This document shows, piece after piece, positions 58,518 to 64,000 of a stretch of DNA of 64,000 nucleotides. A program made the position numbers and the translations under genes. The notes under the pieces were generated by a model. It ran no database searches. It was not told the origin of the DNA and worked only from the letters and a program-made list of their open reading frames with translations. Positions within the stretch are counted from its first letter, which is position 1; every line of letters begins with the position of its first letter. Source of the DNA: Paracoccaceae bacterium (GTDB lineage Bacteria > Pseudomonadota > Alphaproteobacteria > Rhodobacterales > Rhodobacteraceae). The stretch spans positions 1-64,000 of the forward strand of contig JAJEBG010000031.1 of NCBI GenBank assembly GCA_022824005.1, written 5' to 3'.

Positions 58518-59018
58518 TCATAGCTCAGCATCAAGCAGTTGGAGAGGATCAAAGGATTCCGCCCCCTTGCCGAAGAATTGATTTTCAAGTTTTTGACAAT
58601 GCTCGTGGTAAACTTGGACGCTCCAAAGTTCGAAAGAGGCTCCGGTGCCAGCAAACCAGACTTCGGTGCCAATGTTGACTTTATCCTTGAGATTTTTCGG
58701 CAAAATAAAGCGGCCTGAAGGATCCAATTGGGCCTTAAATGATTTTGTCTGATAGAAAAATTCCAGGAACCGCCGCTCCTCGGAAGCCAAGTTCATCTGC
58801 CCAATGGCTTCATCAATCTCACGGATGGCCGTCTCGGTATAACATTTTAGGCACGCGAGTCGATGATCACCATAGACTATAGTGAACGCGGCGTGTGTTG
58901 CCCCTGGTTGATGATCTGGGTCACCACCGATAATGCCACGGCGAAAATCTGCAGGAACCGAAACGCGCCCCTTTTGATCAATTTTGTGCTTGTTTTCGCC
59001 TCGAAATGCAAAATCCAA
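58518..59018 (-). CDS. mraZ: Transcriptional regulator MraZ
   Basis: A 166-residue AbrB-like DNA-binding protein, first gene of the division cluster and in E. coli its repressor. Two swapped-hairpin domains are visible: KIDQKGRVSVPADFR and, in the second half, LDPSGRFILPKNLKD, each with the conserved D-GR-hPh core. The start is a TTG at 59018 with GGAG 7 bases upstream, so translation may be low. The 600 bases upstream presumably hold the main promoter of the cluster. Confidence 0.95.
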   Translation of the reverse strand: MDFAFRGENKHKIDQKGRVSVPADFRRGIIGGDPDHQPGATHAAFTIVYGDHRLACLKCYTETAIREIDEAIGQMNLASEERRFLEFFYQTKSFKAQLDPSGRFILPKNLKDKVNIGTEVWFAGTGASFELWSVQVYHEHCQKLENQFFGKGAESFDPLQLLDAEL

Positions 59019-59622
59019 TGATCCGCTCCAAAAAAATTGCCTTGTTCCATTATGACTTTGGCTCAGTCATTCAGCGTCGGAGCCCGGACTTCATCACGCT
59101 TTTCAAAAATGGCGCTCGGGACAGATCTGTCACATGGGGACTTGGGGGGTCAATTGGTGACGATCCGTCCCGACGCGCCGAGTGGTTTTACCTGAATGAA
59201 AACTGCCGACACAAATTGGGGAGAAATTGTTTGTGTGACAAAATTCTTAACCACATATTGCCGACCTTCGTTTTGAGGTCTTAGCTACTCTCTATAAACT
59301 TGACTTGTCCAGATGTCGAGAAAGACAATTGGGATTTCGTTGCACTTTTGATTTTACGATCAATTTGTCACTTTTTTACCACACTCTACTATAAAATGTT
59401 ATCTATATGATTTTATAACTAAATATAGTATTTTTTTTCGAAAATATAACGATAATTTGACTCATTTATATTTCCATTAGGGAGCGTTTTGATGTTTAGT
59501 TATGGGATTTTGATCCACTTAGAGTGATTAGTTTCTATTGCATTGAAGATATTGAGACCGAATCGCCCATCAAGGTGATTGTCTGAAAATGTGTGATCAA
59601 TCGCCTTGGCCGGTGATGGGTT
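59019..59622. promoter_or_regulatory. Gene-free leader between mraZ and mrp, AT-rich on the left
   Basis: About 600 bases without a convincing gene. The right half has normal composition and includes the 12-base palindrome GACAGATCTGTC at 59120-59131. The left half (59330-59510) is strikingly AT-rich with long T and A runs, as expected around a strong promoter or UP element. It must hold the promoter of the whole minus-strand division cluster. I could not identify TGGGN-repeat MraZ boxes with the E. coli spacing. Confidence 0.55.
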
Positions 59623-60723
59623 TTAAACAAGTGTTGAAGCCACTTTCTTGAACACCGATGCGACTGGTCCATTCTCAAGCGCAATAGGTTTTCCGAGATC
59701 ACCTGTTTGTCCAACCAAGGGTTCAAATGGAATTTCACCGATAATTGGAATGTTTAACTTAACCAATTGGTCTGCCACATCTTTACCGAATGTCGGATTG
59801 TGATATCCACACTTCTCGCAAATACTATGAGTCATGTTTGCGATCAGTCCCAAAACAGGAATATTGAGTTTGTTAAACATGGCGATGGCCCGTCGAGCAT
59901 CAATGAGGGCGACCTGTTGGGGCGTGCATACGATTAACGCCCCCGCCAATTCAAACCGCTGACAAAGGGTCAGTTGGACATCCCCTGTCCCGGGTGGCAG
60001 GTCAACAATCAAGATGTCCAATTCACCCCATTCAACCTGCTGCAACATTTGTTGCAAGGCTCCCATCAACATCGGGCCTCGCCAAATCACGGCTTCGTCT
60101 TCTGGGAGCAGCAAACCGATTGACATCATTTTGACACCATGGGCGATCAGGGGCCGAATTCGCTTACCATCGGGTGATTTGGGTCTTTCGCTGACCCCCA
60201 TCATCATGGGCAAAGAGGGGCCATGAATATCGCCATCAAGCAATCCCACTTTATGACCTTCAGCAACAAGTGAAACGGCAAGATTGGCGGACACAGTCGA
60301 TTTACCTACGCCCCCTTTTCCTGAGCCCACTGCGACAATCTTATCAATGCCAGCGAGTTTGGTTATCTGCCGGCCTCCACTCGGATGACGCCCAATCCTT
60401 AAATTTGGCGGTTCTGGCGAGCGGCTGTCTTTATGGGAGGTCATGACAACAGAGACTTTTTCGACATTTGTTAAATCGCTAACCATTTTCTCGGCCGTCC
60501 GACGAACCGGCTCCATTGATGCCCCCAGATGTGCCGGGACTTCCAAAACGAAACTGACTTGACCGCCTTCTACATGCAGCGCCTTCACATAATCTCTTGA
60601 GACAATGTCGCCACCGTCAGGCAAACCCACGCGGCGAAGTTCACGGATGATTTCATCACGGATCACTGACAGTTTCTCTCTCCTTATCGTCACCCCAAAC
60701 AGTCGAAGGCCATGAGAGGTCAT
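59623..60723 (-). CDS. mrp: Iron-sulfur cluster carrier protein Mrp/ApbC
   Basis: A 366-residue P-loop ATPase carrying Fe-S clusters to apoproteins. An N-terminal MIP18-like domain (residues ~10-95) is followed by the deviant Walker A GKGGVGKST, VDLPPGTGD and the cluster-binding CEKC. The start ATG at 60721-60723 gives the usual length. It lies only 15 bases from the inverted repeat of the TnpB element, so the native promoter and leader of mrp have been displaced; the frame stays open upstream to 60927 inside the element. Confidence 0.93.
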   Translation of the reverse strand: MTSHGLRLFGVTIRREKLSVIRDEIIRELRRVGLPDGGDIVSRDYVKALHVEGGQVSFVLEVPAHLGASMEPVRRTAEKMVSDLTNVEKVSVVMTSHKDSRSPEPPNLRIGRHPSGGRQITKLAGIDKIVAVGSGKGGVGKSTVSANLAVSLVAEGHKVGLLDGDIHGPSLPMMMGVSERPKSPDGKRIRPLIAHGVKMMSIGLLLPEDEAVIWRGPMLMGALQQMLQQVEWGELDILIVDLPPGTGDVQLTLCQRFELAGALIVCTPQQVALIDARRAIAMFNKLNIPVLGLIANMTHSICEKCGYHNPTFGKDVADQLVKLNIPIIGEIPFEPLVGQTGDLGKPIALENGPVASVFKKVASTLV

Positions 60724-60738
60724 TATGAGCTCAATAGT

Positions 60739-60770
60739 ATTGCAATGGGACTTATATACCTGACTGAAAT
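60739..60770 (+). repeat. Terminal inverted repeat, right end of the TnpB element
   Basis: Begins ATTGCAATGGGACTTATATA and ends TGACTGAAAT. It pairs with 62066-62097 in inverse orientation with two mismatches and contains the tnpB stop codon (60752-60754). Confidence 0.9.
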
Positions 60771-61977
60771 TCTTCAGTCGTACACCGTTCTGCATCCTGC
60801 CCCGGCAACCCGAAAGCATCTGATAGGTCAAGAACACTCTCGGACGCACCGGGACGACACTCGGTGCCGATTTCCCACCCGGCCAACGCGATACCGCGTC
60901 GGAGAATGTTCCGTGCCGCGTTGACATCGCGGTCTGTCACCAGACCGCAGCCGCCGCAGGCAAACTCGCGCACACCCAGCGGCATCTTCTGCCTATGCCC
61001 GCAGACATGGCAGTCGGTGCTCGTGTGCTTGGGGGAGACCTCCACGACCAATCCACCGGCGCTCTCAGCCTTGTAGATCAGTTGTTCCGAAAATCTCCTC
61101 CATTGCTGTTCCGATATCGACCGGGCCAAGTTCGGGTTGCGCATCATGTTTGCAATCTGCAAGTCCTCAATGGCGATCCGGTTGTGACGCCTCACGATTG
61201 ATGCCGAAATCTTGTGGAGCGCGTTGCGCTCACGTATCCTTGTACGCTCCCATTCCCGCCGCAGAGCGTCCACCTTCTTGTGCCGGGAGCGTGAACCCTT
61301 CTTGGAGCGCGAGACGGCTCTCTGCGCCTTTCGAGCGGCTTTCGGTCGATGTGGACGGCGGGGATCGTCTCCCCGTTGGACAGGATCGCCCTGTTCTTGA
61401 CGCCCATGTCGATGCCGATGGGCGCGGTTGGCTTTCCTTTCGGGATTTCCACTTCGACGGCGAACTGCACGACGACGCGAAGGGCGGACTTGACCACGCG
61501 GGCTTGGAGTAACTTTCCGTCCGGAACCGACGGGAGCCGGAACCGCCCTATGCCCTTGAGCCATAGCGAACCGTCGCGGATCACCGGGTCCGGGATGTCG
61601 AACGACCTGATGCGTCCTCTTTCGCCCTTGAAACGCGGGAAGCCAGGCTTCTGCCCCTTCTTCACGTGCCTGAAAAAGCTCTTAAACGCCTTGTCGAGCC
61701 GCCTCAGAACGGAACGTTGGGAAGTGACAGGAAACCTTCTGAAGTCTTCGTCTTCGCCGCGTATCTCGGTAAGCGACTTGCATTGATCGTAGTAGGACAG
61801 CCTTTTGCCTGTCTTCTCGTAGCAGCCCATGCGCTCTTGCAGTCCGGCGTTCCAGAGTTCGGTTTGCTGGCGCATGAAAGCGTCGAGTCGGCAATGCGTT
61901 GCCGCGCTGATCGATGCGGTCAGCGTCCGCGTTCGGACGGTCTTGCGTCCGCCCTCAGCCTGTGGTTCTTCTGTCAT
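60752..61977 (-). pseudogene. tnpB: RNA-guided nuclease TnpB, frameshifted
   Basis: About 408 codons in two frames. The first frame (ATG 61977, AAGG upstream) carries the N-terminal helical domain and RuvC-I in PIGIDMGVKNRA with Asp near 190. The second frame (to TAA 60752) carries SRSKKGSRSRHKK, RuvC-II in IAIEDLQIANM (Glu), the zinc finger CHVCGHR with CGGCG, and RuvC-III in DRDVNAARNIL (Asp). The frame changes within 61325-61348, just after DRKPLE. All catalytic residues and zinc cysteines are preserved, so the break is recent, a sequencing error, or recoded. TnpB cuts DNA guided by an omega RNA from the element's right end. Confidence 0.85.
60762..60779 (-). other. Subterminal hairpin at the right end of the TnpB element
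   Basis: GACTGAA and TTCAGTC form a perfect 7-base stem with a 4-base loop, overlapping the inner edge of the repeat and the last codons of tnpB. Such hairpins are the transposase recognition sites of IS200/IS605 elements, and here would lie in the scaffold of any omega RNA. Confidence 0.7.
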
Positions 61978-62052
61978 GCGGTCGCCTTTCTGACAGACAT
62001 TTAGGGACAAGGTGTTGTGAGCATTCTCCCACGCACCATACACGGCCGAGAC

Positions 62053-62070
62053 GGAAATGTAACACATTTC
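62053..62070 (+). other. Subterminal hairpin at the left end of the TnpB element
   Basis: GAAATGT and ACATTTC pair around AAC to give a 7-base stem with a 3-base loop, just inside the left terminal repeat. It mirrors the hairpin at the other end. Confidence 0.65.
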
Positions 62071-62097
62071 AGTCAAGTATATAAGCCCCATTGCAAT
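62066..62097 (-). repeat. Terminal inverted repeat, left end of the TnpB element
   Basis: Reverse complement of 60739-60770 at 30 of 32 positions. On the minus strand it begins ATTGCAATGGGGCTTATATA. It lies about 90 bases before the tnpB start and overlaps the TTGAT pentamer at 62096-62100. Confidence 0.9.
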
Positions 62098-62211
62098 CAA
62101 GTCATATCGGCAATGCAAGTCTGGCCGTTGAATGAGACTGGGCAAATGACTTTATGCTCTGTCAAGAAGCGGTGATGCTTCGAAAACTCTGAGCAGATAA
62201 GGAGAATGACA

Positions 62212-62436
62212 ATGTCTGTTTTTACACTTACAACCACTCAACCAAATGGTCTCCTGAAACACTATTTTTTGAGGGTCAGCGGTAAGATCAAAGAACTTAT
62301 CATTGAATATCAAAAAGAAAGATTGATCAGGAAAACTGCAAATCAATTGCACATGTTGAGCGATCGTGATCTTGAAGATATCGGTATTTCCCGCTTTGAA
62401 ATCAATATCGAGGCCCGTAACGCGGTCGTCAAATAA
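62212..62436 (+). CDS. DUF1127 domain protein (YjiS-like)
   Basis: A 74-residue protein whose C-terminal ~40 residues (TANQLHMLSDRDLEDIGISRFEI) are the DUF1127 helical motif, an arginine-rich RNA-binding module in some alphaproteobacterial short proteins linked to phosphate and carbon metabolism and sRNA turnover. The second ATG at 62212 is preferred, since AAGGAG lies 7 bases upstream; the ATG at 62206 is too close to it. It begins 115 bases from the edge of the TnpB element and is divergent from it. Confidence 0.85.
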   Translation: MSVFTLTTTQPNGLLKHYFLRVSGKIKELIIEYQKERLIRKTANQLHMLSDRDLEDIGISRFEINIEARNAVVK

Positions 62437-62588
62437 CAACTACCGCTTATGGCAAATCATCCCAAATTTTATGGGCGGCCTATCATCTCTGATACGCCGC
62501 CCAATTGATTCTTGGCTTGCTGATGGGCTCTTGTCAAATATGACGAATTTTAATTGCCCGATAGGCAAAAATTCTTTCTTTTGCCCCA

Positions 62589-64000
62589 TCATCCCTCCGT
62601 CCCGTTGGCCTTTTGGACATGACTGGCGATGACCCGCTTGCTACCGGTCTGTTCGAATTCGATCAGCAACTTATTGTCTGAAACTTCGATGACCTCGCCG
62701 TAACCGAATTTAATATTAAAGACCCGTTCACCCACCTCGTAAATTTCTTCGAATTTCTTTTGTCGGGCCGATGGACGTGAATGGCTCAACCGCTTTGAAG
62801 CTTGTGACAATCGCTGAAACCCCGGCGACATATATCCACCAGAATTTTCATTTGTAGGAAGTTGTGATCTTCCCGTCGCGGTCGAACTTTGCTGACCTTG
62901 GTAGCTATTAAAAATCCCTGATGGAGAAACAATTTCGATATTGTCGGGGGGAAGTTCGTCAACAAATCGTGAGACATGATTGGCACCGCCCTCGCCGTAT
63001 AGAAATCGAGTCGCGCAAAAGGAAATATGGCATAATTTTCGAGCCCGTGTCAGGCCCACATAAGCAAGCCGTCGTTCTTCTTCGACTCCTTGTCGATTCT
63101 CTTCAATGGCGCGGCGCAGGGGAAAGATATCCTCTTCCCATCCGGGAAGAAAAGTGATTGGAAATTCAAGTCCCTTAACGGCATGAAGTGTCATCAAGGA
63201 AACTTTGCTGGTCTCGATATCCTCAAGATTTTCGTAGACCAAGGAGACATGTTCTAGAAATCCCGCCATGTTTGAGAATTCTTTTAGGCTTTTCACAAGT
63301 TCTTTGAGATTCTCTAAACGCCCTTCCGCTTCAGGGGTTTTCTCCCGCTTCAACATCTCGGGGAGACCCGTCTCGTCAATTACTTGACCACCAATATCTT
63401 CAAGTGGTTTCTTATTTTCGGCGATCATCTTCGACCAAGTATCAACTGAATTGATAAATTCTGCCATCGCCACCGCGGCACGGCCTTTAAATTCGTTTTC
63501 GTGACTCATATGCCGAGAGACTGCCAGCATTGAACATTTTGACTCTCGCGCCTTGTTTTGAATGGTGAGGAGGGTCTTTGCCCCCACTCCGCGTTTGGGC
63601 GTATTGACAACACGCTCAAAGGCCAGATCATCATTGGCCGAATGGGCAAGACGGAAGTAGGCGAGAGCATCTCGAATTTCCCGACGCTCATAGAATCGTG
63701 GGCCACCAATCACCCGGTAAGGCACACCGATTTTGAGGAATCGTTCTTCAATATGCCGCATTTGGAAAGCCGCCCGCACAAGAACCGCCATATCACTGAA
63801 TGGATGAGCAGGTAACGGGCCTCTTCCTTCCGACAATTTTTCAATTTCACCTGTGATCCATCGGGCTTCACTCTCGGGGTTCATACATCCCATGACACGA
63901 ACTTTTTCACCGCCTTTCTCTTGCGTCCATAACACCTTCCCAAGCCGTCCATGGTTATGGGAAATCACCTCACTGGCGGCGGCCAGAATATGTTCGGTTG
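62589..64000 (-). CDS. uvrD: ATP-dependent DNA helicase UvrD/PcrA (5' end outside window)
   Basis: About 470 C-terminal codons of an SF1 helicase; the frame is open to the window edge, so the front including Walker A is missing. Helicase motifs visible are VNTPKRGVGAKTL, VSLMTLHAVKGLEFP (motif V) and EEERRLAYVGLTRARKL (motif VI). The variable tail ends with a tudor-like segment (VGERVFNIKFGYGEVIEV) that contacts RNA polymerase in PcrA. The protein acts in nucleotide excision and mismatch repair and in removing RecA. It converges on the DUF1127 gene. Confidence 0.95.
   Translation of the reverse strand, partial: TEHILAAASEVISHNHGRLGKVLWTQEKGGEKVRVMGCMNPESEARWITGEIEKLSEGRGPLPAHPFSDMAVLVRAAFQMRHIEERFLKIGVPYRVIGGPRFYERREIRDALAYFRLAHSANDDLAFERVVNTPKRGVGAKTLLTIQNKARESKCSMLAVSRHMSHENEFKGRAAVAMAEFINSVDTWSKMIAENKKPLEDIGGQVIDETGLPEMLKREKTPEAEGRLENLKELVKSLKEFSNMAGFLEHVSLVYENLEDIETSKVSLMTLHAVKGLEFPITFLPGWEEDIFPLRRAIEENRQGVEEERRLAYVGLTRARKLCHISFCATRFLYGEGGANHVSRFVDELPPDNIEIVSPSGIFNSYQGQQSSTATGRSQLPTNENSGGYMSPGFQRLSQASKRLSHSRPSARQKKFEEIYEVGERVFNIKFGYGEVIEVSDNKLLIEFEQTGSKRVIASHVQKANGTEG

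Larger units (their letters stand above)
60739..62097 (-). mobile_element. TnpB-only element (IS200/IS605-type, IS1341-like) with terminal inverted repeats
   Basis: A 1.36-kb element containing a single tnpB gene and no tnpA. Its ends are 32-base inverted repeats identical at 30 positions (60739-60770 and 62066-62097), each followed inward by a short hairpin. The interior is GC-rich while the ends are AT-rich. On the minus strand the left end starts at a TTGAT pentamer (62096-62100), the sequence that serves as insertion site and TAM in ISDra2. The right end lies 15 bases from the mrp ATG. Lack of tnpA means it would need a transposase supplied in trans. Confidence 0.8.

Noticed and set aside
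59100..59170. Two TGGGG motifs read as MraZ boxes
   Set aside because: They lie on the strand opposite to mraZ transcription with an 8-base period, unlike the 10-base TGGGN repeats known from E. coli.

Overview
The window is most likely part of an alphaproteobacterial chromosome. It carries the classical alphaproteobacterial run mraZ-rsmH-ftsL-ftsI-murE-murF-mraY-murD-ftsW-murG-murC-murB-ddlB-ftsQ-ftsA-ftsZ-lpxC-bamD-recN on the minus strand (about 59.0 to 36.5 kb). It also has a bolA / J-domain / cobS / cobT block, and an FtsZ ending in the alphaproteobacterial RRQAN-type tail. A ligase resembling the DmdB family and an AcuI-like acrylyl-CoA reductase suggest a DMSP-using marine organism (for example SAR116-like), but that placement is a guess. 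The native DNA looks moderately GC-rich, roughly half G+C by eye. Several short patches are much richer in GC: 1-1.3 kb, 4.5-6.3 kb, 25.62-25.9 kb and 60.78-62.04 kb.

Layout. 1-2.8 kb: a three-gene ABC uptake operon whose parts come from two different transporter families. 2.85-4.3 kb: an IS66-type transposase with three in-frame stops. 4.5-5.4 kb: an arginine-deiminase-fold amidinohydrolase. 5.6-6.8 kb: a graveyard in which a DruA/DUF4338 remnant, an IS1380 transposase tail and a GMC-oxidoreductase tail form one open frame. 6.8-24.9 kb: ordinary metabolic genes (acyl-CoA ligase, peroxiredoxin, GCS2-type ligase, the overlapping cysK-like / mechanosensitive channel / alaX operon, malate synthase G, acrylyl-CoA reductase, class-I amidotransferase, sugar kinase) and one orphan autotransporter. 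25.0-25.9 kb: a dead phosphatidylserine decarboxylase gene joined to an orphan HigA antitoxin. 26.6-36.5 kb: pepN, gatB, bolA, a J-domain gene, cobST and an Xaa-Pro aminopeptidase. 36.5-59.0 kb: the division and cell wall cluster. 59.6-64.0 kb: mrp, a TnpB-only transposable element lying directly upstream of mrp, a DUF1127 gene and the 3' part of uvrD/pcrA.

Function. The large cluster couples every cytoplasmic and lipid-linked step of peptidoglycan precursor synthesis (MurB-F, Ddl, MraY, MurG) to the divisome (FtsL, I, W, Q, A, Z). It continues into outer-membrane genes (lpxC, bamD). Most junctions overlap by a few bases, implying translational coupling. The accessory parts share a theme: GC-rich foreign pieces sit beside broken genes. 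The most interesting items are the TnpB element with near-perfect terminal inverted repeats at the mrp leader, the hybrid ABC ATPase, and the psd/HigA junction. No RNA genes or CRISPR arrays were recognised. Everything here comes from reading the sequence; no database search or folding program was run.
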